In this document: one piece after another, positions 1-7,936 of the stretch
Layout: each line of letters opens with the position of its first letter
How positions within the stretch are numbered: the stretch's first letter is position 1
Origin: JANNMJ01 sp031397815
GTDB taxonomy: Bacteria > Bacteroidota > Bacteroidia > Cytophagales > Hymenobacteraceae
NCBI GenBank assembly: GCA_031397815.1
Contig: JANNMJ010000096.1
Coordinates: 1 to 25,091 of the forward strand
DNA length: 25,091 nucleotides
Reading direction: 5' to 3'
Program-made: the position numbers and the translations under genes
Notes under the pieces: generated by a model
What the model was told of the DNA's origin: nothing
Databases searched by the model: none
The model's input: the letters and a program-made list of their open reading frames with translations, nothing else

Positions 1-242
1 CCCTGGGCTGCTGAGATAAAACCCCTTCGGGGTACCTATCCGACGTACCCGGCACCATCTTGGTGCCGGATTAAACGCGGGCCTTGACGCGGGGCCAGAG
101 CCCCGCGTGATTCGTCGCGGCATTATTCGTTTGAAATACCCCGAAGGGGTTTCCTATCCGCAGCCCGGGGTTGCCGTAGGCTACCCCGGGCGGGCGCAGG
201 CTTCCCCAGGCAGGCGCGTCGCGGGGTTGATTTCTCTCCCCC
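1..242. repeat. Cluster of five GC-rich hairpin repeats, no gene
   Basis: The stretch downstream of the OmpA-family gene has no credible coding region. It holds five perfect or near-perfect short palindromes: 21-33 (ACCCC-TTC-GGGGT), 49-69 (9-bp stem CCGGCACCA, 3-nt loop), 91-108 (7-bp stem GCGGGGC), 138-150 (ACCCC-GAA-GGGGT) and 163-191 (9-bp stem GCCCGGGGT, then a 3-bp inner stem GCC/GGC after one T-T mismatch). The first and fourth are each followed by CCTATCCG, so they look like two copies of one unit. The 49-69 hairpin recurs twice near 22158-22228. Any one of them could end the OmpA transcript, but none has a run of T after it on the minus strand, so I call them dispersed repeats rather than terminators. 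Confidence 0.7.
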
Positions 243-1331
243 CTACCGCTTCACCAGCTCCACCCGCCTATTCTTCGCTTTCCCCTCCTCCGTCGCGTTA
301 TCCGCCAGAGGCTTGGTTTGGCCGAAACCCTGCGCCGTCAGGCGGTCCGCCGCGATGCCTTTGCTCACGAGCGCCGCCCGCACCGCCTCCGCCCGCTGCC
401 CGGAAAGCTGCTGGTTGCGCGCAAACGCCCCTTGGTTATCGGTGTGACCTTCGACGGTCAGCTTCAGGCCGGTATCGGTGGTGAGGAGCTTCACGATTTC
501 GTCGACCGTGGTGGCCGCATCGGGACGCAGGGTGGCTTTATCGGTGTCGAAGTTGAGGTAGAGCGGCACGTGACCGTCCTTATCGAGCGCCGCCTTTAGC
601 TGCGCGGCGTCGAGGAGCTTGGCGGTCATGGGGAGCGCCTTGCGCTCGACGACGGTGAGCCAGTACTCGTCGGCGGGGGTGTTCCAGGGCTTGTAGACTT
701 CGGCCCAGATCTCGCGGTCGGGGAGCCGGGCTACGTAGACGCCCATCTCGTCGTTTTCAAGGTAATACGCCCGATGACGGCGGTCGGCGAACTTCACCTT
801 GAGCGCCTGCATCGCGTTGCCATCCCCCTCAAAGACCGTCACGCCGCCCATATCCTGCACCAGCTTCTCATACGTTTTCCGCACCTGATGGAACGACGCG
901 CCCTTGCCCAGCGCGCACACCGTATACAGCCGCCCCTCCACCGCAATCAGCCCCGTACCGTCGAAGAACTCGTATTTATCGAACGCCACATCGTGCAGGT
1001 GTTCCTTCGAGGAGCGCCCCGGCTGATTCTTGGGCGTCATCGCTTCGTACCCATCCAGAAGCGAGAAATACGGCCACGCGCCGAGCTTGGCCGTCTTCGA
1101 GACGGGCACCTGACTGATATCGAAGCCCGGCGTGGCCGTGGACGTATCTGCGGGCGCTGCCGCCGGCGCAGCAGCCGACGGTGGCGGCGTGGCAGCGGGC
1201 GGCGGCGTGACCACCGCATCGGCGGCGGGCGTTTGCGAAGTTTTGGCCTCGTCGGTTTTACCCGAGCAGGCCGCCAGACTCATAAGCGCCGTGAAGGCCA
1301 CTGTGGTGGCAGCCAAGGAAATGCGTGACAT
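243..1331 (-). CDS. OmpA-family outer-membrane lipoprotein
   Basis: This 362-residue protein starts at the ATG at 1331; an open frame continues upstream but does not look coding. It begins with a lipoprotein signal peptide whose lipobox is LAAC with Cys22, followed by Ser, which suggests outer-membrane sorting. A Pro/Ala/Thr-rich linker (about residues 33-72) leads to a middle domain of about 180 residues that I cannot assign. Residues 257-362 are an OmpA C-terminal peptidoglycan-binding domain: it has the TDNQG motif with Asp298, the LSGQRAEAV helix with Arg313, and the closing NRRVEL with Arg355-Arg356. In this family these residues bind diaminopimelate of peptidoglycan, so the protein probably tethers the outer membrane to the wall. 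It diverges from the GNAT/hydrolase gene. No Shine-Dalgarno is visible. Confidence 0.9.
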   Translation of the reverse strand: MSRISLAATTVAFTALMSLAACSGKTDEAKTSQTPAADAVVTPPPAATPPPSAAAPAAAPADTSTATPGFDISQVPVSKTAKLGAWPYFSLLDGYEAMTPKNQPGRSSKEHLHDVAFDKYEFFDGTGLIAVEGRLYTVCALGKGASFHQVRKTYEKLVQDMGGVTVFEGDGNAMQALKVKFADRRHRAYYLENDEMGVYVARLPDREIWAEVYKPWNTPADEYWLTVVERKALPMTAKLLDAAQLKAALDKDGHVPLYLNFDTDKATLRPDAATTVDEIVKLLTTDTGLKLTVEGHTDNQGAFARNQQLSGQRAEAVRAALVSKGIAADRLTAQGFGQTKPLADNATEEGKAKNRRVELVKR

Positions 1332-1482
1332 ACAATAAAGGAGAAGAGGGGATGAAAAAGACCGCCGCAAGATACCCACCGCCTCCCCCGACACCTTTCC
1401 CCACGGCGGCGCGTTGGGCAGGTTCGCCCCAACTTTGCTGCACCCAACCCCACCTCCCCACCCGAACCTAGCTTTTCGCACA

Positions 1483-3168
1483 ATGGCCGAACTGACCACC
1501 GTCCCCGCTTCCTCCTCCGCCGACCACAAGCTGCGCCTCCGCCAGCTCCGCCAAAGCGATTACAACGCCATCCGCGACATCATGGAGCGCGTTTACATCG
1601 GTTTCGACGACGGCGCCTGGACGCGTAAAGAATACCGCGCCCTCCTCCAGAACTTCCCCGAAGGCCAGATTTGTATCGAAGACAAAGGGCAGGTTGTGGC
1701 AGTGGCGCTCTCGCTGGTCGTCGCTTATTCCGACTACGGCGACCGCCACACCTACGCCCAAATCACCGCCGACGGCACCTTCACCACCCACAACGCCGAC
1801 GGCGACACCCTCTACGGCGTCGACGTCTTCGTCGACCCCGATTACCGCAACCTCCGCCTCGGCCGGCGCCTCTACGACGCCCGCAAGGAGCTGTGCGAGA
1901 ACCTCAACCTGCGCGGCATCATCGCGGGGGGGCGCATCCCCGGCTTCGGCTCCCACGCCGACGCCGACGGCATGAAGCCCGCGAAATACATCGAGAAGGT
2001 GCGGAACAAGGAAATATTCGACCCCATTCTCACCTTCCAGATATCGAACGGCTTCCACGTCCGGAAAATCATCAAGGATTATTTGCCGTACGATGCCGAT
2101 TCGCGCGGGTACGCCACCCTCCTCGAATGGATTAACGTGTATTACGACGAGCAGTACGAAAAGCTCATCGGCAACACGAAATCGAACGTCCGGATCGGCG
2201 TTGTGCAGTGGCAGATGCGCGCCGTGCAGGACGTCGAGGAAATGATGCAGCAAATCGAGTTTTACGTCGATACCGTATCGAGCTACAAGGCCGACTTGGT
2301 GCTGTTCCCCGAGTTCTTCAACGCCCCGCTGATGGCGCTCTCGAAAAGCTCGCACGCCCCGGAATCCATCCGCGAGATGGCGGCTTACACCGAGCCGATT
2401 CGGCAGAAAATGGCCGAATTGGCGCTCTCCTACAACATCAACATCATCGCCGGGTCGATGCCCGAGGTGATGGGCGATAAGCTCTACAACGTCTCGTACC
2501 TCCTGCGGCGCGACGGCACGTTCGAGCGCCAGTTCAAGCTCCACGTCACCCCCGACGAAGCGTATTATTGGGGGATGCGCGGCGGGCAGAAATTACAGGC
2601 CTTTGATACTGACTTCGGCCGCATCGGCATTTTAATCTGTTATGATGTCGAATTCCCCGAGCTGGCGCGCTTGCTCAGCGAGGAGAAGATGAAGATTCTG
2701 TTCGTCCCGTTCTGGACCGACACCAAGAACGCCTACCAGCGCGTGCGGTGCTGCGCGCAAGCCCGCGCCATCGAGAACGAGTGTTACGTAGCCATCACCG
2801 GCTCCGTCGGCAACCTGCCGCGCGTCGAGAACATGGACATTCAGTACTCGCAGTCGGCCGTTTTCAGCCCCTCTGACTTCGCCTTCCCCCACGATGCCAC
2901 CATCGCCGAAGCCACCCCGAACACGGAGATGGTCCTCATCGCCGACCTCGACCTCGACCTCCTCAAAGACCTCCACACCGCCGGGTCCGTCCGCAACCTC
3001 CGCGACCGCCGCAAGGACCTCTACTCGCTCCGCTGGGCCGCCGCCAAAGCCGTCCTCGAAGAAACCGACCCCCTCAATCTCGACGACCCCCAAATCGTAC
3101 AAGCCAAACCGACGACTCCCAAGCGCGGCGCCCGCGTGACGTCGCATAACGGCGTTTCGGCGGGGTAA
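1483..3168 (+). CDS. Bifunctional GNAT acetyltransferase / carbon-nitrogen hydrolase
   Basis: The chosen ATG at 1483 gives 561 residues; an upstream start at 1414 would add 23 low-complexity residues. Residues about 14-210 are a GNAT acetyltransferase domain, with the acetyl-CoA binding segment around the sequence YRNLRLGRRLYD (about 121-132). Residues about 235-500 are a nitrilase-superfamily amidohydrolase. Its catalytic triad is complete: Glu277 in LFPEFF, Lys352 in FKLH and Cys386 in LICYDVEFPE. The fused architecture is known in Bacteroidota genomes, but I know of no assigned substrate. A plausible inference is that one domain acylates and the other hydrolyses related amides. The Lys- and Pro-containing tail after residue 530 is probably disordered. 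A strong hairpin follows at 3220-3263. Confidence 0.93.
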   Translation: MAELTTVPASSSADHKLRLRQLRQSDYNAIRDIMERVYIGFDDGAWTRKEYRALLQNFPEGQICIEDKGQVVAVALSLVVAYSDYGDRHTYAQITADGTFTTHNADGDTLYGVDVFVDPDYRNLRLGRRLYDARKELCENLNLRGIIAGGRIPGFGSHADADGMKPAKYIEKVRNKEIFDPILTFQISNGFHVRKIIKDYLPYDADSRGYATLLEWINVYYDEQYEKLIGNTKSNVRIGVVQWQMRAVQDVEEMMQQIEFYVDTVSSYKADLVLFPEFFNAPLMALSKSSHAPESIREMAAYTEPIRQKMAELALSYNINIIAGSMPEVMGDKLYNVSYLLRRDGTFERQFKLHVTPDEAYYWGMRGGQKLQAFDTDFGRIGILICYDVEFPELARLLSEEKMKILFVPFWTDTKNAYQRVRCCAQARAIENECYVAITGSVGNLPRVENMDIQYSQSAVFSPSDFAFPHDATIAEATPNTEMVLIADLDLDLLKDLHTAGSVRNLRDRRKDLYSLRWAAAKAVLEETDPLNLDDPQIVQAKPTTPKRGARVTSHNGVSAG

Positions 3169-3219
3169 TAACTATTTTCAGTACTCCGGGAAGCCTTTGC
3201 TCCCGGGTTCAAGTCTGGT

Positions 3220-3263
3220 ACGGGCAGCCTCAGCGGAAGCGCAGGGGCTGCCCGTTTTGTTTT
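3220..3263 (+). terminator. Rho-independent terminator of the GNAT/hydrolase gene
   Basis: A perfect 10-bp stem, ACGGGCAGCC (3220-3229) with GGCTGCCCGT (3246-3255), encloses a 16-nt loop and is followed by a T-rich run to 3263. It lies 51 bp after the stop codon and just ahead of the next + strand gene, so it separates the two transcripts. Confidence 0.8.
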
Positions 3264-3288
3264 TCTCTCCTACTCCCCTTTCGCTGTA

Positions 3289-4926
3289 ATGATGAAGAAA
3301 TATCTCCTTTTCGCCTGTCTGATATTCGGTTGGAGCGCAGCAATAGCGCAGCTTTCTACTGCTCCTGCTACCCGCATTCAGGAAATTGATGTGAATGACT
3401 TCAGAGGCCCCGTTCAAGCCAACGGGACACTTTGGTGGGATTACAGTATGGGTTTAGGTTTAGAAATCCCTAAAGCGGCTCCCGGAGCTCCAAGAAAGAT
3501 TACCGTATTCGTAGCTAATCTCTGGATGGGCGGGGTCGATGCCTCCGGAACGATACGTTACTCGGGCGAGACTTATCGCCAGACAGGAGCAGGTTTCGGT
3601 CCTGATGCTTGCTTCTTTACCGGGCCGATTGCTACAACCTACACCAATCAAGTACCCCTGATTGGTGATACGACGTTCAACCACGTCTGGAAAATCAACC
3701 GGACGGAAGTACTGGATTTTCAGCTCCACCACCAGCAACCGGGCTATCAAATACCGTCAGCAATTGCCACTTGGCCAGCGGAAGGCAACATAACGGGTGG
3801 CCGCGCCCCTTTCATCGACACCAACAGCGACGGGTTATACAACCCAGCCGTTGGCGATTACCCATCCTTCCCCGGTGATCAGGCGCTCTATTTTATCATG
3901 AACGATGAGGCGCAGTTTAGATTCCCCGTTAGCCCCGCCTTTGAAATGGAGACGCAAGGCTTTGTCTACTCCTTCGATACCCGCGGCAATAGCAGCAACC
4001 TGTACGACCAAACGATTTTCGTTCGCTACATAATGACGAATCGTTCGCCCAACGATTATCACGATTTCTACTTCGGCCATTTTGTTGACTTCGACCTTGG
4101 ATACTACAATGACGATTACATCGGCTGCGACCGCGCCCGTCAGATGATGTATGCGTATAACGGCGACAGCTTGGATGAAAGCCCAAATGGCTACGGTGCC
4201 AATCCACCGGCGCAAGGCGTCGTGTTACTGAGCGATTCGATGGCGGGATTTATGTATCACGAAAATGATTTTACTCCTTATGGAAACCCGGTCCAGGCCG
4301 GACATTATTACAACTATTTGCGAGGACTTTGGAAAAATAGCCAACCCGTCCACACAGGCGGCGACGGTCATTCAAGCAACGGTCCGATCACGAAGTATAT
4401 GTTTGATGGCGACCCAGTAGCGGGAACCGGCTGGACCGAACGAAACGCCGGTAATTTACCCGGCGACCGGCGCGGGATTATGTCAGCGGGACCTTACACC
4501 TTCGCACCGAACCAGACCCGCACGTTTGACTTGGCGTATGTATTCGCCCAATCGCCGCAATTCGGCGTAAATCCGTCGATTCTGTTGCTGCGCCAGAAAG
4601 TTGACCAGCTTCAGGCGCAATACGCCGCCGGTGTCCTCAGCACCCCACGCGCCCAAGAAACCGCCACCACCTTCACCCTCTCCCCCAACCCCGCCACCCG
4701 CACGGCCACCATCCACGTCGCCCTGCCCGCCGGGACCGCCACCGCCACGCTCACCCTGCGCGATGGCCTCGGCCGCACCGTGCGCACCATCGCCGTGCGC
4801 GAGGCGGCGACCAAGCTCGATTTGCGCGGCCTTGCCGCCGGGCTCTACCACGCCACCCTCTCCGCGCCGGACGGCCGGGCGTTGGCGCGGCAACGGCTCG
4901 TCGTGACCACCGCAGCGGGTGAGTAA
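3289..4926 (+). CDS. T9SS-exported surface protein with type A C-terminal sorting domain
   Basis: This 545-residue protein starts at 3289 (a second ATG at 3292 is equally possible). A Sec signal peptide (MKKYLLF to AIAQ, about residues 1-21) is followed by a long region with aromatic- and Asp-rich segments. Residues 178-207 contain a D-x-N-x-D-G-x-Y acidic pattern and then GDYP and GDQ, resembling a calcium-binding loop. Residues 461-543 match a type IX secretion sorting domain: it opens with LSPNPATRTATI, has a LDLRGLAAGLYHATL core and ends in RLVV. The protein should cross the outer membrane by T9SS and be anchored or released. The central part belongs to a family I recall as common among T9SS cargo, with unknown function. 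The base composition changes sharply near 4625 (see findings). Confidence 0.9.
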   Translation: MMKKYLLFACLIFGWSAAIAQLSTAPATRIQEIDVNDFRGPVQANGTLWWDYSMGLGLEIPKAAPGAPRKITVFVANLWMGGVDASGTIRYSGETYRQTGAGFGPDACFFTGPIATTYTNQVPLIGDTTFNHVWKINRTEVLDFQLHHQQPGYQIPSAIATWPAEGNITGGRAPFIDTNSDGLYNPAVGDYPSFPGDQALYFIMNDEAQFRFPVSPAFEMETQGFVYSFDTRGNSSNLYDQTIFVRYIMTNRSPNDYHDFYFGHFVDFDLGYYNDDYIGCDRARQMMYAYNGDSLDESPNGYGANPPAQGVVLLSDSMAGFMYHENDFTPYGNPVQAGHYYNYLRGLWKNSQPVHTGGDGHSSNGPITKYMFDGDPVAGTGWTERNAGNLPGDRRGIMSAGPYTFAPNQTRTFDLAYVFAQSPQFGVNPSILLLRQKVDQLQAQYAAGVLSTPRAQETATTFTLSPNPATRTATIHVALPAGTATATLTLRDGLGRTVRTIAVREAATKLDLRGLAAGLYHATLSAPDGRALARQRLVVTTAAGE

Positions 4927-4951
4927 CCGGCCCTTCTGAGTTACGAAAACC

Positions 4952-4991
4952 AAAAGCGCGGCGCTCGATTTAATTCGAGCGCCGCGCTTTT
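4952..4991. terminator. Bidirectional terminator
   Basis: A perfect 14-bp stem (4955-4968 with 4975-4988) with loop TTTAAT is preceded by an A run and followed by a T run. It sits between the convergent T9SS protein gene (+) and the RDD protein gene (-) and can serve both. Confidence 0.92.
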
Positions 4992-5023
4992 TTGTATTCA
5001 TTCCCGCTTCCGAGCTGCGAGCT

Positions 5024-5749
5024 TTATTTCGCTTCTTCCTGCGCCGCGAGGTGCGCGTGGTCGCGTAGAATGGTGCCGAGGAACCACGGCATCGGCTGAG
5101 CCACCGGGCCGATGCCGGTTATCGCCTGCACGCGCTCCACGGTTTGGCGAAGGAGCTGTTCGTCGCCGCGCCGCAAGCCTTCGGTCAGGAGGCGGCGGAT
5201 GATGCTGGCGTCGCGGTCGGAGAGCTGCGCGGCTTGCGGAAACGTCACCTGATACTGGTCGACGGCATCAATCGCGGCGAACGTGGTGGCGCGCAGGCCC
5301 GAGCGCGCGCGCATCATCACGACCACCGTCCCCGCCGCCAAATCGCCGAGGCGCTGCACATTACCCGTCAAAAGCATCGACATAATGCCAATACCGCCGA
5401 ACGGCAGCAAATCAACGGGAATCAGCAGCCAACGAAGCAGAAAATCACCCAGCGACGGTCGCGCCCCATTCGCCTTGACAATCTTGAGATCGCGGGCGTG
5501 CTTGCCGAGCGTCCGGCCGTCCAGAAACACCTCACACGCGAGCGGGTACAGCAGCACCGGCAGCATCATCATCAACCCGCCGATGGGGCCGAGATTAATA
5601 TTCCCCTGCGAAATCAAGACACCGACCACACCGAAATAGGCCAGATAAGTCGCCCAGTCAATAATCGTCGCAAGGATACGGTCACCCACCGAAGCCACTT
5701 CGTACTCAACGGTGACGTTCTGGGTGGTTTGGATTCTGATAATCGGCAT
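5024..5749 (-). CDS. RDD-family integral membrane protein
   Basis: The ATG at 5749 gives 241 residues; the 61-codon open extension upstream translates the GATGTG repeat array (repeated His-Ile-Ser) and is rejected. The N-terminus (IRIQTTQNVTVEYEVAS) leads into the RDD domain: Asp23-Arg24 and Asp31 at the first helix, then DGRTLGKHARDLKIV (78-91) and LGDLAAG (134-140). Three membrane helices are likely at about 28-48, 55-77 and 103-126. The C-terminal 90 residues are soluble and charged, with a helical segment IIRRLLTEGLRRGDEQLL. RDD proteins are of largely unknown role. This one is transcribed divergently from the SpoIIM/MoxR cluster, and the two appear together often enough in related genomes that a shared task is likely. 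Confidence 0.88.
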   Translation of the reverse strand: MPIIRIQTTQNVTVEYEVASVGDRILATIIDWATYLAYFGVVGVLISQGNINLGPIGGLMMMLPVLLYPLACEVFLDGRTLGKHARDLKIVKANGARPSLGDFLLRWLLIPVDLLPFGGIGIMSMLLTGNVQRLGDLAAGTVVVMMRARSGLRATTFAAIDAVDQYQVTFPQAAQLSDRDASIIRRLLTEGLRRGDEQLLRQTVERVQAITGIGPVAQPMPWFLGTILRDHAHLAAQEEAK

Positions 5750-5774
5750 AGCAACACGAATGTAGGGGTTGGGG

Positions 5775-5830
5775 GAAGATGTGGGGGATGTGAAGATGTG
5801 GGAGATGTGGGAGATGTGGGAGATGTGTGG
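5775..5830. repeat. Tandem GATGTG array, left arm
   Basis: Six copies of GATGTG start at 5778, 5787, 5795, 5804, 5813 and 5822, giving an 8-9 bp period with intervening GGA or GGG. The array lies 25 bp upstream of the RDD start codon. An inverted copy lies at 5949-5990. Confidence 0.85.
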
Positions 5831-5875
5831 TAGGCGCGAATAATACGAGAACAAATAAGTGCAAAAACGAATTAG

Positions 5876-5910
5876 GCTCAGCCGCATTTGCAGTAGCCAC
5901 GTTCCCCAGC
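5876..5910 (+). repeat. Dispersed CAGCCGCATT element, copy 1
   Basis: The segment begins GCTCAGCCGCATT and ends CGTTCCCCA. It is nearly identical to 15317-15348, and both lie in gene-free gaps. It sits midway between the RDD and SpoIIM start codons and may overlap their promoters. Confidence 0.5.
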
Positions 5911-5948
5911 CAAATCGATCACGTAACGCCATGCGGATTGCACCCCAC

Positions 5949-5990
5949 GCTCACATCTCCACATCTTCCACATCTCCACATCCCCCACTT
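5949..5990. repeat. Tandem CACATC array, right arm (inverted copy)
   Basis: Four copies of CACATC start at 5952, 5960, 5969 and 5977 (period 8-9 bp), the reverse complement of the array at 5775-5830. The arms are separated by about 120 bp that must hold the divergent promoters. The array ends 30 bp before the SpoIIM start codon. Confidence 0.82.
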
Positions 5991-6019
5991 CTCCCCCCCG
6001 CCCCTAACTTGCTTGCCTG

Positions 6020-6979
6020 ATGCGCGAAGCTGTCTTTCTTAACCGCAACCGGGCTCGCTGGCAACGTTACCAGCAGGAGCCTACCACTGACCCTGATGAG
6101 TTGGCGGCGCGTTTCGTGGCCCTCACCGACGATCTGGCGTTTGCCCGCACGTTCTACCCCGACTCGCCGATTACGCAGGATTTGAACAATCTGGCGGGGC
6201 AGTTTCACCAGAAAATCTACCGCAACCGCCGCGAGCGAAGCGACCGGTTTTTCCGGTTCTGGCGCACCGAACTGCCGTTGGTAGTGGCGCGCAACCACCG
6301 GACGCTCGCGTTTGCGCTGCTGTTTTTCACGCTCTCTTCCTTGATCGGCGCCCTATCGGCGGCCCTCGACGATACGTTCGTGCGCCTCATTTTGGGGGAT
6401 GGCTACGTGAATATGACGCTCGACAACATCAAGCGCGGCGACCCGATGGCCGTTTATAAGGGCGAAAACGAGAGCGTGATGTTCTTCCAGATCACGTTCA
6501 ACAACGTGATGGTGGCGTTGCGCACGTTCTCGGCGGGGATTCTGGCAGGCGTCGGCACGGGGTATATCTTATTTGCTAACGGCTTGATGCTGGGGGCGTT
6601 TCAGTATTTCTTTTATCAGCACGATGTGCTGGCGCAGTCGGTGCTGACGATCTGGATTCACGGGACGCTCGAAATCTCGGCTATCGTGCTGGCCGGGGGC
6701 GCGGGCTTTCTGCTGGGTCGCGGGTTCTTGCTGCCCGGCACGTACTCGCGCAGCGTGAGCTTCCGGCGCGGCGCCCGCGAAGCCGTCAAGCTCGCGCTCG
6801 GCGTGGTGCCGATTCTGGTGGTGGCGGGCTTTCTGGAAGGCTTCGTGACGCGCCACACCGAGATGCCCATCTGGGCGAGCCTTTTCATTATTGGCGGCTC
6901 GTTGTGGTTCATTATCTGGTATTTCATCATTTACCCGCGCCAAGTGCTGGCGGCGTTCAACTCGGAATCTGCTTCGTGA
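6020..6979 (+). CDS. SpoIIM-like (stage II sporulation protein M family) membrane protein
   Basis: The protein has 319 residues and starts with ATG. About 95 charged, soluble N-terminal residues are followed by several membrane helices (about 97-115, 155-183, 185-200, 220-240, 255-275 and 284-305). Family hallmarks are the NNVMVALRTFSAGILAG segment (161-177), the IHGTLEISAIVLAGGAG motif (213-229, with His214 and Glu218) and the later FLEGF (271-275). The name comes from the Bacillus engulfment protein SpoIIM. In a non-sporulating lineage it cannot have that role, so the function is unknown. It is the first gene of the + strand cluster and its stop overlaps the next start by four bases (GTGA). 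Confidence 0.9.
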   Translation: MREAVFLNRNRARWQRYQQEPTTDPDELAARFVALTDDLAFARTFYPDSPITQDLNNLAGQFHQKIYRNRRERSDRFFRFWRTELPLVVARNHRTLAFALLFFTLSSLIGALSAALDDTFVRLILGDGYVNMTLDNIKRGDPMAVYKGENESVMFFQITFNNVMVALRTFSAGILAGVGTGYILFANGLMLGAFQYFFYQHDVLAQSVLTIWIHGTLEISAIVLAGGAGFLLGRGFLLPGTYSRSVSFRRGAREAVKLALGVVPILVVAGFLEGFVTRHTEMPIWASLFIIGGSLWFIIWYFIIYPRQVLAAFNSESAS

Positions 6980-7902
6980 GCTCGTACCAAAACCCGTATT
7001 CTTCCCCCGCCGATTTTCAGCAGACCCGCGATTTCGGTCAGAAAATCAGCGCGACGTTCGATTTTATTCGGGCGCATTTCAAGCCTCTCAGCCTGTGCTT
7101 GCTGTACTATGTGCTGCCAGTGCCGCTGGTGGGACTGGTGGCGGAGGGCGTGGCGCAGAAGATGTTTTTTCAGTCGTTCGGGAGCGATTTTGTTGAGCCG
7201 AGCCAGATGCTCGGCCTGACGCCCGCCATTCTCCTCTCCTACATCCCGCTCGTGCTCGGGTACGTGCTGCTGATTACCACGGTGTACGGCTATTTAATTC
7301 TGCGCCTCGAAACGCCCGCGCACCAACCCGTGGAGCCGCCAATGGTCGGCGCGTGGATTCGGACGCGCTTCCTGCCGACTCTCGGCGGCGGCGCGGCGCT
7401 GGGGGTAGTGATCATACTGGCATTTTTACTGCTCATCATTCCCGGAATCTGGCTGACGGTACCGACGTCGCTGTTTTTCTTCGTCCGGCTCTACGAAAAA
7501 CGCAGCATCGACAGCGCCATGACGCGATGCGTACAACTCGTCAAGAATCATTGGTGGCCGACGCTGGGACTGCTCATCGTGGTGGGTTTTATCCGGATGA
7601 TTGTGCCGTATATCGTCGGGATTAGCTTGGGGCTGGGCACTGCATTTTTCACTACGCTTCAGTGGTCAGATGGCGGTCTGTTCTACTTTTTCTTCGTTGA
7701 GGCGGTTACGAACCTGCTCGCGATGCTCACTTACACGATCACGCTTCTGGCGTTGGCGTTTCAGTATTTCCACCTCGTGGAGCTGAAGGAAGGATTGGGC
7801 GTTTATGCGCTCCTAGACCAGCTCGGTAAACCCGCCGAAGCGAAAATATCGAGCAATCGGTACGGCAGCGGGTTTGAGCACGACGAAGAAGGAGAATATT
7901 AA
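6976..7902 (+). CDS. Six-helix membrane protein of the MoxR/DUF58 cluster
   Basis: I chose the GTG at 6976, which overlaps the SpoIIM stop codon as GTGA and gives 308 residues. An upstream in-frame GTG at 6904 would lie deep inside the SpoIIM gene. Hydrophobic segments lie at about 36-57, 83-109, 134-154, 157-171, 195-222 and 234-267. The part around 176-196 (RSIDSAMTRCVQLVKNHWW) between helices resembles loops of YciC/DUF975-type glycerophosphodiester-phosphodiesterase membrane domains. No catalytic motif is visible. The tail is acidic (EHDEEGEY). The tight coupling with SpoIIM suggests a joint membrane complex. I do not recognise a named family with certainty. Confidence 0.8.
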   Translation: MSSYQNPYSSPADFQQTRDFGQKISATFDFIRAHFKPLSLCLLYYVLPVPLVGLVAEGVAQKMFFQSFGSDFVEPSQMLGLTPAILLSYIPLVLGYVLLITTVYGYLILRLETPAHQPVEPPMVGAWIRTRFLPTLGGGAALGVVIILAFLLLIIPGIWLTVPTSLFFFVRLYEKRSIDSAMTRCVQLVKNHWWPTLGLLIVVGFIRMIVPYIVGISLGLGTAFFTTLQWSDGGLFYFFFVEAVTNLLAMLTYTITLLALAFQYFHLVELKEGLGVYALLDQLGKPAEAKISSNRYGSGFEHDEEGEY

Positions 7903-7925
7903 TTAATCATTAAGAATTAATAATC
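7898..7925. repeat. AT-rich dispersed element, copy 1
   Basis: A run made almost only of A and T in an otherwise GC-rich region overlaps the stop of the six-helix protein gene and ends just before the DUF4129 gene. Its reverse complement shares ATTATTAATTCTTAAT exactly with the element at 11637-11669. It may act as an upstream promoter element or be a small dispersed repeat. Confidence 0.6.
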
Positions 7926-7936
7926 CTGGACTGACT

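Noticed and set aside
107..484. 125-codon open frame at the left edge
   Set aside because: It crosses hairpin repeats and runs opposite the OmpA domain; Pro/Ala/Arg-rich with no motif.
1468..2544. 358-codon open frame antisense to the GNAT/hydrolase gene
   Set aside because: It is a Val/Gly/Asp-rich shadow of a gene whose catalytic residues are clear on the + strand.
3186..3230. tRNA-like stretch with GGGTTCAAGTC resembling a T arm
   Set aside because: No matching D or anticodon arm can lie upstream because the coding region ends at 3168, and the following bases form a terminator. Chance similarity is more likely.
5750..5932. N-terminal extension of the RDD protein
   Set aside because: It translates the GATGTG array as repeated His-Ile-Ser and has no family similarity; the family starts at MPIIRIQTTQ.
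5775..5990. GATGTG arrays considered as a CRISPR array
   Set aside because: The repeat unit is only 8-9 bp with no spacers of regular length, and no cas gene is present.
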